A stretch of DNA of 36,324 nt, from the NCBI GenBank assembly GCA_947259145.1, contig CAMYLB010000301.1, positions 1 to 36,324 on the forward strand, written 5' to 3'. Made by a program: the position numbers and the translations under genes. Origin of the DNA: an uncultured Woeseiaceae bacterium (lineage in GTDB: Bacteria; Pseudomonadota; Gammaproteobacteria; Steroidobacterales; Woeseiaceae). The notes beneath the pieces are model-generated. The model saw nothing but the letters and a program-made list of their open reading frames with translations, was not told the DNA's origin and did not search any database. Positions 1 through 9,472 of this stretch are shown piece after piece; position 1 is the first letter of the stretch, and each line of letters starts with the position of its first letter.

Positions 1-1
1 T

Positions 2-646
2 GGCACAAAGGGCGTAGCGGACGATTTCTCGCGAGACAAGCAGGTCTTCGGCGTGCCCTGGGGCAAGGCCATGATGTGGATATTCCTGCTCAGCGATACC
101 TTTATTTTCAGCTGTTTCCTGGTCAGCTATATGTCCGTGCGGATCTCCTCGACGGATCCGTGGCCGATCCCCAGCGAAGTATTTGCACTGACCCTGTTCG
201 GCACTTCAATCCCGCTGGTGCTGATCGCGATCATGACGTTTATCCTGATCACCTCATCCGGCACCATGGCGATGGCCGTGAACATGGGCTACCGCAAGGA
301 CCGCAACAAGACCTTCTGGCTCATGGTCGCGACGGCTGTCCTCGGCGCGTCTTTCGTGGGCATGCAGGCTTTCGAGTGGACGAAGCTGATATCGGAAGGC
401 GTTCGTCCCTGGGGTAACCCGTTCGGCGCCGCACAATTCGGTTCGAGTTTCTTCATGATCACGGGCTTTCACGGCATGCATGTATCGGCCGGCGTTATTT
501 ATCTTTTGGTCATAGCGTTCAGGGTCAAAAACGGTTTTTACGAAAAGCATGGCGGCAACTATGAGATCGTCGAAATCACGGGCCTGTATTGGCACTTCGT
601 CGATCTCGTCTGGGTATTCATTTTCGCATTTTTCTATCTCTGGTAA
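2..646 (+). CDS. Haem-copper (cytochrome c) oxidase subunit III, 5'-truncated by the window edge
   Basis: Frame is open to the window start (GTKGVADDFSRDKQVFGVPWGKAMMWIFLLSDTFIFSCF...). Multi-TM protein with GFHGMHVSAGVIYLL and YWHFVDLVWVFIFAFFYLW, typical of subunit III. Confidence 0.93.
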   Translation, partial: GTKGVADDFSRDKQVFGVPWGKAMMWIFLLSDTFIFSCFLVSYMSVRISSTDPWPIPSEVFALTLFGTSIPLVLIAIMTFILITSSGTMAMAVNMGYRKDRNKTFWLMVATAVLGASFVGMQAFEWTKLISEGVRPWGNPFGAAQFGSSFFMITGFHGMHVSAGVIYLLVIAFRVKNGFYEKHGGNYEIVEITGLYWHFVDLVWVFIFAFFYLW

Positions 647-668
647 GGGACCTCAGGAGTCTTTGGCT

Positions 669-1016
669 ATGGCGGAAGAAGCACAGCAACACCCTCTCAG
701 CGTCTATTTCTGGATCTGGGGACTGCTATTCGTGGTCAGTTTCTTTTCCTACATGGTGGACTACATGCAGTTTCAGGGTGCACTGCGCTGGACTTTGATT
801 CTGATTTTCATGTTTGTGAAGGCCGGGTTTATTGTCGCGATTTTCATGCACATGAAATGGGAGCGGCTTGCGCTGAAGCTCGCCATCCTGGGACCGCCAA
901 TTGCCCTACTCGTGCTCATTTGGTTGATGTCTTACGAGGGCCTTTACATCGAAGACACGCGCGTCGAATATTACGGTGAAAGCACGATGGAGCCGCAGAC
1001 GCCAGCGCATCATTAA
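669..1016 (+). CDS. Cytochrome c oxidase small subunit IV-like (prokaryotic COX4-type) membrane protein
   Basis: ATG at 669 with AGGAG upstream. 115 aa with 3 predicted TM segments (FVKAGFIVAIFMHMKWE), directly downstream of subunit III. Confidence 0.85.
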   Translation: MAEEAQQHPLSVYFWIWGLLFVVSFFSYMVDYMQFQGALRWTLILIFMFVKAGFIVAIFMHMKWERLALKLAILGPPIALLVLIWLMSYEGLYIEDTRVEYYGESTMEPQTPAHH

Positions 1017-1036
1017 GCCGTGATACATTGTGATGT

Positions 1037-2242
1037 ATGGCAAGGGCAATAATCCTCGTACTTGATTCTTTCGGTATCGGCGCGACGGCTGATGCAGACA
1101 AGTTTGGCGATGTCGGATCCGACACGCTCGGCAACATCGCACGCGTGCGCGCAAAATCAGCCGACGGTCCGTTGCAGCTCCCCAATCTCTCGAAACTGGG
1201 TCTCATGCATGCCAGCAAAGAGAGCACGGGTAAATTTCCGGCAGGTGTCGAGCAAAATGTCGAAATTATTGGCGCGTACGGTCACGCGGCCGAACTCTCG
1301 AGCGGTAAGGATACGCCCAGCGGTCACTGGGAGATCGCCGGCGTCCCGGTGTTATTCGATTGGGGATACTTCACTCGCAAAACGGACACGTTTCCACCCG
1401 AGATGCTCGAAGAACTCATTGCCAGGGCGGATTTGCCGGGCGTACTCGGCAACTGCCATTCCTCCGGTACTACGATTATTGCTGAACTCGGCGACGAGCA
1501 TGTTCGCACGGGCAAGCCGATCGTCTATACCTCGGCCGACAGCGTATTTCAGATTGCCTGCCATGAAGAGGCGTTTGGCTTACAAAGACTTTATGACCTG
1601 TGCGACATAGCACGCGAGCTCGTTGACAAGTACAACATTGGACGAATCATCGCGCGACCATTCGTCGGTGACGGTCCCGACAGCTACGTGCGCACGGGCA
1701 ATCGACGTGACCTGACGACGCCTCCGCACGCACCGACGGTGCTCGACAAGCTCGTTGAAAGTGGCGGCGAGGTATACAGCATCGGGAAGATCGCCGATAT
1801 CTACGCGCACAGTGGAATCACGAAGAAAATAAAGGCAACGGGAAACGAAGCACTGTTCGACGCAACGTTGGACGCGATGAAAGAGGCCGGCGACAGCTCC
1901 ATCATATTCACGAATTTCGTCGACTTCGACATGCTGTACGGGCATCGTCGTAACGTCGAAGGCTATGCTGCTGCACTGGAGTATTTCGACCGGCGTTTGC
2001 CCGAGTTGATGCAGCAAATGCAGGATGACGACCTGCTGGTTCTGTGTGCAGACCACGGCTGCGACCCGACCTGGCCGGGCAGCGACCACACGAGGGAGAA
2101 CATTCCGGTCCTCGCTTACGGTGCAGGTATCAAACCGGGGTCTCTCGGCCTGCGCGACACCTTTGCCGACATTGGGCAGACCATCGCGGCGCATCTTGGA
2201 TTGTCACCGATGGATTACGGTACCAGCTTTCTGAACAATTGA
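1037..2242 (+). CDS. deoB: Phosphopentomutase
   Basis: 401 aa, colinear with DeoB from memory: [66 protein letters not shown]. Confidence 0.97.
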   Translation: MARAIILVLDSFGIGATADADKFGDVGSDTLGNIARVRAKSADGPLQLPNLSKLGLMHASKESTGKFPAGVEQNVEIIGAYGHAAELSSGKDTPSGHWEIAGVPVLFDWGYFTRKTDTFPPEMLEELIARADLPGVLGNCHSSGTTIIAELGDEHVRTGKPIVYTSADSVFQIACHEEAFGLQRLYDLCDIARELVDKYNIGRIIARPFVGDGPDSYVRTGNRRDLTTPPHAPTVLDKLVESGGEVYSIGKIADIYAHSGITKKIKATGNEALFDATLDAMKEAGDSSIIFTNFVDFDMLYGHRRNVEGYAAALEYFDRRLPELMQQMQDDDLLVLCADHGCDPTWPGSDHTRENIPVLAYGAGIKPGSLGLRDTFADIGQTIAAHLGLSPMDYGTSFLNN

Positions 2243-2281
2243 TTTTTCGGCCAAAGGGATCCTCAGCCGACCTTTCTCATA

Positions 2282-3058
2282 TCAGGAGGTCGCGTAGGTC
2301 TCCGTCAGGTACCGAATAATGTCCTCAGACTCGGCCATCTCCATTCCAGTGTTCGGGTCCACGAGGTACGGAATCGAGACCCGGCCAGCGCGCTTCAACA
2401 ACGCTTTGCGATTCTCTTGATCGGGATCGGACTGCATGTTCAATGAATCGCGCATAGCTGGCGGTACCCAGTCCGACACACGAGTTCGTCCGGCCGAACG
2501 CAGAACATAGGGAATCTCGAGTTCACAGAGAAGGTCCCTGACCAGGCGTGCAAACGGGCTGGATTCGAAGCTGTACAGCTGCAGAGGCTTGGCCGGGCGT
2601 TTGGAGGGCCGTGCTCGCATCCCACCCATGCCCCGAGCGATGCCGGTGATGGTTGAGCCGAATTTTTGCAACGGCCCGACGCGCCATTTCAATGGCAATG
2701 GACGCTCCCCATAGGTTTCAAAAAGATAGGCAATGATGTCCATTGACTCGTACATTTGTTCGCCGTTATTGGGATCGACGAGCAGCGGGAACTGCGCCTT
2801 GCCGCCCAACTTGATGGCCCGAGGCCGGAAGCGCTTGCCGCCCTTGGGGCAGGGATAAATCATGGCGTCCAGATCCAGTTCCGTTAGCGCTTCACGCACG
2901 ATGCGGCAGTAAGGGCAGCCTTCGAACTCATAAAGTTGCAGCAACTTGGCTGGTTTTTTTGCGGCCGGATTAGCGGTAATGCCAACGCCCGTTCGGAGTG
3001 CGGTTGCCAGACTCGAACTGGCAAGGTTGACACGATATTTCAGGGAGTTTGCGTCCAT
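2282..3058 (-). CDS. Tandem glutathione S-transferase N-terminal / glutaredoxin-like two-domain protein
   Basis: Two internally similar halves: LLQLYEFEGCPYCRIVREAL...PLLVDPNNGEQMYESMDIIAYLFETYG and PLQLYSFESSPFARLVRDLL...PYLVDPNTGMEMAESEDIIRYLTETYA. Confidence 0.85.
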   Translation of the reverse strand: MDANSLKYRVNLASSSLATALRTGVGITANPAAKKPAKLLQLYEFEGCPYCRIVREALTELDLDAMIYPCPKGGKRFRPRAIKLGGKAQFPLLVDPNNGEQMYESMDIIAYLFETYGERPLPLKWRVGPLQKFGSTITGIARGMGGMRARPSKRPAKPLQLYSFESSPFARLVRDLLCELEIPYVLRSAGRTRVSDWVPPAMRDSLNMQSDPDQENRKALLKRAGRVSIPYLVDPNTGMEMAESEDIIRYLTETYATS

Positions 3059-3191
3059 GATCGGCTCTCAACGAGTTAGGCAAGGCAGTTAGCCATAACC
3101 CGTCACGGCCATTCAAGCTAATTATTTCCTCGCTACTAGTCCGACTGGTAAGCCGTTGACCAGTTACCAGGTCATCCTGACCCGGTGTTGG

Positions 3192-6035
3192 CTAGATTGC
3201 CTGCAATGCTGTGCGGAGCTTACGTTCCTTGCCGTGAGATTCTATCAGGCGGCGAAAATCCTTGAGCGGCAGCGGTTTGCTGTACAGGTAGCCCTGTCCC
3301 ACGTGTACGCGGTAATTCTTCATGAATGCTTCCTCTGCGCGAGTCTCGATGCCCTCGGCAATGATAGTCTTTTCGAGCTCGTGGGCCATCGTGATGATGG
3401 CACGGCAAATGTTGTTCGCATTCTTGTTGTTGCCGATGGCGCGCACGAATGACTGATCGATCTTGAGATAATCGAACGGTAATTCGGTAAGGTAGCTGAG
3501 AGACGAAAATCCCGTGCCGAAATCATCCATCGCGATCGCAACGCCCCGGTCACGCAAATGTTTCAATGCATCTAAAGCAACGTCTAAGTTATTTGCGATC
3601 GCCGTCTCCGTAATTTCCAGCTTGATCATGCCGGGATTGACATCGTGCCTGGTGAGCGCGTCACTCACCATCGATATCAGTCTATAATCCTGAAGCTGGC
3701 GGCCGGACACGTTGATCGAAATGGTTTTGCAATCGATCCCTTGATCGGCGAAATGCCGAATATCCTGGCATGCCCGGTCCAGTACCCAGTTGCTGATTTC
3801 AAAAATCAGATCAGTCTGCTCGGCGATCGGAATGAATTCGGCTGGCGAAATATCGCCCAGCGTTCGACTTCGCCATCGCAACAGGGCCTCGGCCCCATGC
3901 AACTTGCCATCGGACAGGTCAAACTGCGGTTGGTAATGTAATTGCAGTTCCCCCGCTTCGATCGCGGTGTGCAGTCCGCGTTCGAGCGTCAGTCTGCGTC
4001 GGCTCACTTCGTTGAGCTGCTTGCTGAAGTATTCGAACTTGCCGCGTCCAGCGCTCTTTACACGATTGAGGGCAGCGTCCGCGTTTCGAATCAGAACTTC
4101 ATTAACATCGCCATCATCCGGGAATACCGCGATCCCAATGCTGGCACCGATAAAGTGTTCATTACCGTTGGCTTCAAATTTCTGCGCCAGTCGTGACAGG
4201 AGTCTTAACGCAAAATCACCGGCGTCATCGGCAGTCTCAATTTCCGGCATAACTACGGCAAACTCATCATCTCCGAGCCTTGCGACGGTGTATTTCTCCC
4301 GCGCTTCGGCAAGGAGCCGAACTGCAACCCGCCCAAGGATCAGGTCGCCCGTCGAATGACCGAAAAGATCGTTGATCTTCTTGAAGTGATCCAGATCAAG
4401 CAATAACAACGCGCCGGTTTTATTCGAGTGCTGCGACGTGGAAATTGCCTGCCCGAGCCGGTCTTCAAGCAGCGCACGGTTAGGCAATCGGGTCAGGTTG
4501 TCATAGTGTGTTTTCTGGTAGAGGGCCTGCTCTCTTTCGGCGTTCGACACGCCTACTGCGATGCGTTGCGAGAGATTCTCGCAATGCCGGATAGCCGTGG
4601 CAATTGCTGCATCCTTGTTTCTTGTTCCGAGTACGATGACCCCACGTGAATGGGCATCGAACGAGACCGGTATGTCACGGAAATGCCGGAAGCCGGCATT
4701 TTCGTAGTGCTTGCGCAACGGCGCTGCCAGATCTTGCCGCCCATACCAGTCGTCGCCCATGTTCGGCCTGACTCTCTGCGTCAAATGCGGATCGAAAATG
4801 ATCAGTTCGTTTTCGAGCTGCTGATTTTTCCAGACTAACAGTTTCGCCCGGGCCGACTCGTCTTCTGTTCGCAGGATAATTGCGCACGGCTGGCCACCGA
4901 GCTGTGTACTTAAGTGTGACAGCACGACTCCACAAATTTCGTCGACCGATGCTAGTAACATTATCAGCCGGTCGACGTCCGACATTGTGCGCAACAGGCT
5001 CAATTGCTGACTCAAACTGGTTGCCATGTCGTTGAAAGCATGCCCAAGCTGCTGGAATTCGTCGCCCGTCTGAATATTCACGCGCACGTTGAGGTCGCCA
5101 CCCGCGAATTCTTCAGCCGCATTTTTCAATAGCTGTACAGGAACAAGGTTTTTGTGCACGATCCGGAAACTGAAAAAAGCGATGAGGACCGCGGCCAGCC
5201 CTACGACCAGAGGAAAGACGGCCCGTAACTCTCGCACAATTCCAAATATGTGTTCCCGGTTCACGGTAACGACGACGTCGACAGAATCGAACGCAATCCG
5301 TCCCAAAAACGGTAACTGCCAGAGTGCCGAGAGCATATCAACACCGTCGTTTTGCCATTCAATGAGCGCCGACTTGCTGTCGTCATCCAGATCAGCGATC
5401 CGTAATGTACCTGACTCGCCGGCACCACTGGAGCAAAAGAGCAGCTGTCCGCCGCTCTTGTAAATGCAATATTGAGATTGATGGGGCAGGTATTCTTGCG
5501 GCGCCCATACCGCTCCCGCGGACATACGAAACGCGATAATGCCCGCCGCGTCGTCGTCGCGATCGGCGAGCGTTACAAGCAGCCAGGCGGGTGCGGCAGA
5601 ATCATTGCTTAGAATTAGCTGGCTTCGACTATTGGAAAGCTGAGTCCTATCGATCGCGTTGTCGTCGAAATCCACGAATGCGGTGCCGTGCAGGGGCGTT
5701 ACGCGATTGTCAGGCGCGATTTTCCAGATCGCTTCGAAGTGATTCGTTGATCCACGAATTGTAGCGCGTAGATGTTCAGGGTTTTCGTTTGCGGCGCGCG
5801 CGATCAACTGCGCGGTACCCGATACATCATTCAGGTTTTCGCCGATGCGCATGCCGATAGACTTGGCATTTTCGCGCAAGCTAGCCAATGTTTCTCGCCG
5901 CAATCCCTCAGTAATTTTGGCATAGGACAGGTACGCCATTAGCAACATTGGCAACAGTCCAACCAGCAGGAACAGGCCAAAGATCCGGCGTCGTACATGG
6001 CCGCGAAAGGCGCCAACTCCCGGAATTCGCCGCAT
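3192..6035 (-). CDS. Membrane-anchored HAMP-GGDEF-EAL c-di-GMP signalling protein
   Basis: Two N-terminal TM segments around a periplasmic domain, HAMP-like segment, GGDEF variant RLGDDEF, and complete EAL motifs (EALLRW, NVSGRQL, LEITET, DDFGTGFSS, LKID, AEGIET, GQGY). Confidence 0.93.
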   Translation of the reverse strand: MRRIPGVGAFRGHVRRRIFGLFLLVGLLPMLLMAYLSYAKITEGLRRETLASLRENAKSIGMRIGENLNDVSGTAQLIARAANENPEHLRATIRGSTNHFEAIWKIAPDNRVTPLHGTAFVDFDDNAIDRTQLSNSRSQLILSNDSAAPAWLLVTLADRDDDAAGIIAFRMSAGAVWAPQEYLPHQSQYCIYKSGGQLLFCSSGAGESGTLRIADLDDDSKSALIEWQNDGVDMLSALWQLPFLGRIAFDSVDVVVTVNREHIFGIVRELRAVFPLVVGLAAVLIAFFSFRIVHKNLVPVQLLKNAAEEFAGGDLNVRVNIQTGDEFQQLGHAFNDMATSLSQQLSLLRTMSDVDRLIMLLASVDEICGVVLSHLSTQLGGQPCAIILRTEDESARAKLLVWKNQQLENELIIFDPHLTQRVRPNMGDDWYGRQDLAAPLRKHYENAGFRHFRDIPVSFDAHSRGVIVLGTRNKDAAIATAIRHCENLSQRIAVGVSNAEREQALYQKTHYDNLTRLPNRALLEDRLGQAISTSQHSNKTGALLLLDLDHFKKINDLFGHSTGDLILGRVAVRLLAEAREKYTVARLGDDEFAVVMPEIETADDAGDFALRLLSRLAQKFEANGNEHFIGASIGIAVFPDDGDVNEVLIRNADAALNRVKSAGRGKFEYFSKQLNEVSRRRLTLERGLHTAIEAGELQLHYQPQFDLSDGKLHGAEALLRWRSRTLGDISPAEFIPIAEQTDLIFEISNWVLDRACQDIRHFADQGIDCKTISINVSGRQLQDYRLISMVSDALTRHDVNPGMIKLEITETAIANNLDVALDALKHLRDRGVAIAMDDFGTGFSSLSYLTELPFDYLKIDQSFVRAIGNNKNANNICRAIITMAHELEKTIIAEGIETRAEEAFMKNYRVHVGQGYLYSKPLPLKDFRRLIESHGKERKLRTALQAI

Positions 6036-6038
6036 CGC

Positions 6039-9000
6039 TCAGGCTGTCTTCGTCTGGCTGACCGACCGCGATTGTTCTATTCGTACACAGCCGTCGTCAA
6101 GGAGCCCGTCGAGATTCGACTGTAGCGCCTGATACAGGCTATCCGATGAGCGTTGCCACGATATTCCATGAATGCCGACCCAAGCATTGCGTTCCTGCTT
6201 CGCCCGGTACATCGCAGCGTCAGCCACGCCCAGAACCTGCTCCCAGTTGAGGAGGTCGGTAGCACCGTGTATGAATGGAAAGCTTGCGAATCCGATCGAA
6301 CAGGTCGTTCGAACCACCTGGCCGTTGCCGACTGAGAAAACGGTCTGCGCAATCTGCGCGCGCAGACGTTCAACAAGCCCGCTGGCATCGCTGTGAGTCG
6401 CTTCCCGGCCCACAATCAGGAATTCGTCTCCGCCCCAACGAATCACGATGTCTGACGTGCGGCAAACGGATTGAAGGACATCGCGAACTTGCAGCAGAAC
6501 AAGGTCGCCGGCAAGATGTCCGCAGTTGTCATTGATCGGCTTGAACTTGTCGAGGTCGACCATGATAAAGACCATGTCGTTCTTTTCGATTGACTCTGCA
6601 TACCGCGGATCGTGCTTGCGGCGCACGAGTTCGACGTCTTTAAGAACTTCCTCGAACAGGTAGCGTCGGTTGCGTAATCCAGTGAGCGCATCTGTCAGGC
6701 TCGCCTCGCGCAGTCTGTCGTTAGCATCGTGCAGTTCGGAATTACTGTCCGCGAGTTCGCTGGTTCGGTCGCGGACTTCCGACTCTAGACGTCGGCTGTA
6801 GTCCGCTTCGCGAGCAAGCTTGCGCGCGTGAATTCGATACAGCAGGTACACGGCACCTAGAGCGGCAAGAAAATAGAGGACAAAAGCCCATGGCCTGAAC
6901 CACGGCGGCTGCTCGACATGGACTGCCAGTGCAAGGTCGGATTCACTCCAGACGCCGTCGCTGTTCGCGCCCTTGACATGAAATTCGTAACGACCGCCGG
7001 ACAGGTCGGTGTAGGTTGCGCGCCGGTTGACGCCAGCCTCGACCCAGTCGCGGTCGAATCCTTCAAGCTTGTACGCATAACGATTTAGCGCCGGCGCCGT
7101 GTAGTCGACTGTCGCGAAAGTGAAAGTCACCATGTCGTCCGTATACTCGAGGTCGATATCGGTCAGGGTTTCGAAGGCCACACCCGAATAGGCCGGTTCG
7201 TTGAATTTGCTTATGCCTGTAAGAACAACTCTCGGTGGTTCAGACTCGAACGTGAGGCTGCCTGGATCGAAGGCGTTGAAACCATTGTGACCGCCAAAGA
7301 ACAGCATGCCCTCATCGTCTGCGAAGTAAGCGCCGAAATTGAATTCTTCGCCCTGCAGGCCGTCGCTCAGGTGAAAATTGCGGATATTGCCATTCTCGGG
7401 ATCGTAACGGCTGATGCCATAATTCGTACTTAGCCAGAGCTTGCCTTCTGAATCGGAGAGTATGCCGTAGATCGCTTCATTGGGGAGCCCGTCGCTCTGT
7501 GTGACGGTTTGAAAACTCCCGCCACCGACCTGTCCGTCGTCGTGCGGCACAAAAAGGTTCAGCCCGGAACGTGTGCCCACCCAAAGTCTGCCGGCCCGGT
7601 CGACATGCAGTGAGTAAGCGGCGTTGCCGCTCAAACTGGTGTCGTCTGTCGGATCGTTAAGGTAGTGCACCCAGTCGCCGTCTGAAGTCAGCCGGTTAAG
7701 ACCGCCTCCGCTGGTCGCGACCCAGAGCACGCTGTCGGCATCCTCGATGATTGCAGTCGCATTGGGGTTCGATAACGATGTTGGCACATCCGGTTTATGC
7801 TGGTAATTGACGAAGTCGTTTGTGTCGCGGTCGTAGCGGCTGACACCGCCGCCAAACGTCCCAATCCAGATCGTGCCGTCTTTTGCAGCGTAAAGTGACA
7901 TGATGCCGTTTGCAGGGAGGCTCCGCGGATTACCGGGGTCATGCCTGTAAACCGAAATTTCGCCCGTCGTCGGGTCGATTCGATTCAGACCGCCGTGCAT
8001 CGTTCCGGCCCAGATATGTCCGTCGGTGTCGGTCAGCATCGTCATGACAACGTCGTCGCTGAGCCCGCCCTGGCCGTCTGTGCGTTTTCGAATCTGTGTT
8101 TTCTGTTCGAGTTCCGGGTCGAGTACAAGGATGCCGCTGCCGAAACTGCCGACCCAGAGTTGTCGCTGTTGATCGCGAGTGAATGAAGTAATTTTTGGTG
8201 TGTGATTGTCTTCGTTGCTGTTCGACTTTGGGCGTACGTGACCGAACAACCAAGACCGTGAATTCCACTTGTTGATGCCGCCTGTTTTCGTACCAAACCA
8301 CAGCACACCGCCGGCATCTTCGAATATCGAAATTACATAGCTGTCGCTTAGGCTGGTCGGGTCGGTTGGGTCGTTTCGATAGCGCGTGAACGAGCTGCGC
8401 TCGTCGTTCATCAGGTTGAGGCCATTGTTGGTGCCAATCCATAGGCGCTCGGCCGAGTCCTCGTAAATGACCTCCACTCGGTCACTGGCGAGCGCGCGAG
8501 AATCATCCTCATCATGACGGTATACGTCGAGTTTGCCGTCCGCCTCATTAAATCGCGCGAGGCCGTGCTGCGCCGATCCTATCCACAGGGCGCCGCGGCT
8601 GTCGCGCCGGATAGCCAGGATGCGATCACCGCCGGCAAATTTATTGTCAGAAGTTCCAAGCTGATAGCGGCGTATGTCGCCCGTTTCAGGGTCGAGGCGA
8701 TCGAGCCCTGCGCCCGTACCAATCCAGAGGATACCGTCGGCGTCGAGCCACAGCGCATAAACGCGGTCATCACTCAGCGAAGCCGCATCGCTGTCATCGT
8801 GGCGGTAAACGACGATCTCACCGCTGGCCGGATCCAATCGACTCAGGCCATGCCGCATTGTGCCCACCCAGATCCAGCCGCGCGGATCGGCCAGTACCCG
8901 GCGCAAGTTGTCGTCGATTAATGAATCGGGATTCGCTGGATCATTACGATAAATGTCTCGATCGACCGGATTGTCGTCGTGGTGAACGAGGCCGCCGCCG

Positions 9001-9431
9001 TCGGTCGAAATCCAGAGATCGCCGGTCTCATCCACCGAGATGTCGGTGATGAAATCATTTGACATCGTGTCGAGCTTGCCGCGTCCTCGGCGGTAGACCG
9101 TAAAGTCGTAACCGTCGAAGCGGTTCAGGCCGCTCTCGGTCGCGAACCACATGAATCCTGACGTATCCTGGACGATTCGGTTGACAGCACTTTGTGACAG
9201 TCCGTCGTCGCGATCGTACTGCACGAAGTGCATCGGATGCGATTGCCGGGAAAGTGTCGATGCTTGGGCGGTGGAATGTGTGCCGAGAAGAATGGCCGTC
9301 AGGAGCAGCAGGATCGAGAATGCCGTGGCCTTTGCGGCAGCAGCACACGTGACCATACCAATGCCGTCAGCGCGAAATATTGATGTATTCGCTACCGGGA
9401 GGAGTTGTGGCGTGCTCATGAAGCGTCGCAT
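6039..9431 (-). CDS. Two-component-regulator-propeller (Reg_prop) / Y_Y_Y sensor with GGDEF diguanylate cyclase output
   Basis: About 14 propeller repeats ending in [LI]WxGTxxGGLxRxD-type motifs, Y_Y_Y-like region (YAYKLEGFDRDWVEAGVNRRATYTDLSGGRYEFHVKGAN), one TM, coiled coil, intact RWGGDEF. Confidence 0.94.
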   Translation of the reverse strand: MRRFMSTPQLLPVANTSIFRADGIGMVTCAAAAKATAFSILLLLTAILLGTHSTAQASTLSRQSHPMHFVQYDRDDGLSQSAVNRIVQDTSGFMWFATESGLNRFDGYDFTVYRRGRGKLDTMSNDFITDISVDETGDLWISTDGGGLVHHDDNPVDRDIYRNDPANPDSLIDDNLRRVLADPRGWIWVGTMRHGLSRLDPASGEIVVYRHDDSDAASLSDDRVYALWLDADGILWIGTGAGLDRLDPETGDIRRYQLGTSDNKFAGGDRILAIRRDSRGALWIGSAQHGLARFNEADGKLDVYRHDEDDSRALASDRVEVIYEDSAERLWIGTNNGLNLMNDERSSFTRYRNDPTDPTSLSDSYVISIFEDAGGVLWFGTKTGGINKWNSRSWLFGHVRPKSNSNEDNHTPKITSFTRDQQRQLWVGSFGSGILVLDPELEQKTQIRKRTDGQGGLSDDVVMTMLTDTDGHIWAGTMHGGLNRIDPTTGEISVYRHDPGNPRSLPANGIMSLYAAKDGTIWIGTFGGGVSRYDRDTNDFVNYQHKPDVPTSLSNPNATAIIEDADSVLWVATSGGGLNRLTSDGDWVHYLNDPTDDTSLSGNAAYSLHVDRAGRLWVGTRSGLNLFVPHDDGQVGGGSFQTVTQSDGLPNEAIYGILSDSEGKLWLSTNYGISRYDPENGNIRNFHLSDGLQGEEFNFGAYFADDEGMLFFGGHNGFNAFDPGSLTFESEPPRVVLTGISKFNEPAYSGVAFETLTDIDLEYTDDMVTFTFATVDYTAPALNRYAYKLEGFDRDWVEAGVNRRATYTDLSGGRYEFHVKGANSDGVWSESDLALAVHVEQPPWFRPWAFVLYFLAALGAVYLLYRIHARKLAREADYSRRLESEVRDRTSELADSNSELHDANDRLREASLTDALTGLRNRRYLFEEVLKDVELVRRKHDPRYAESIEKNDMVFIMVDLDKFKPINDNCGHLAGDLVLLQVRDVLQSVCRTSDIVIRWGGDEFLIVGREATHSDASGLVERLRAQIAQTVFSVGNGQVVRTTCSIGFASFPFIHGATDLLNWEQVLGVADAAMYRAKQERNAWVGIHGISWQRSSDSLYQALQSNLDGLLDDGCVRIEQSRSVSQTKTA

Positions 9432-9472
9432 TCATACTTCGCCGGACCATAAGTAAATGAAATTAAAAAGGA

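Noticed and set aside
1023-1038. Inverted repeat atacat-tgtg-atgtat overlapping the deoB start
   Set aside because: Only 6-bp arms and no additional support for an operator; could be chance.
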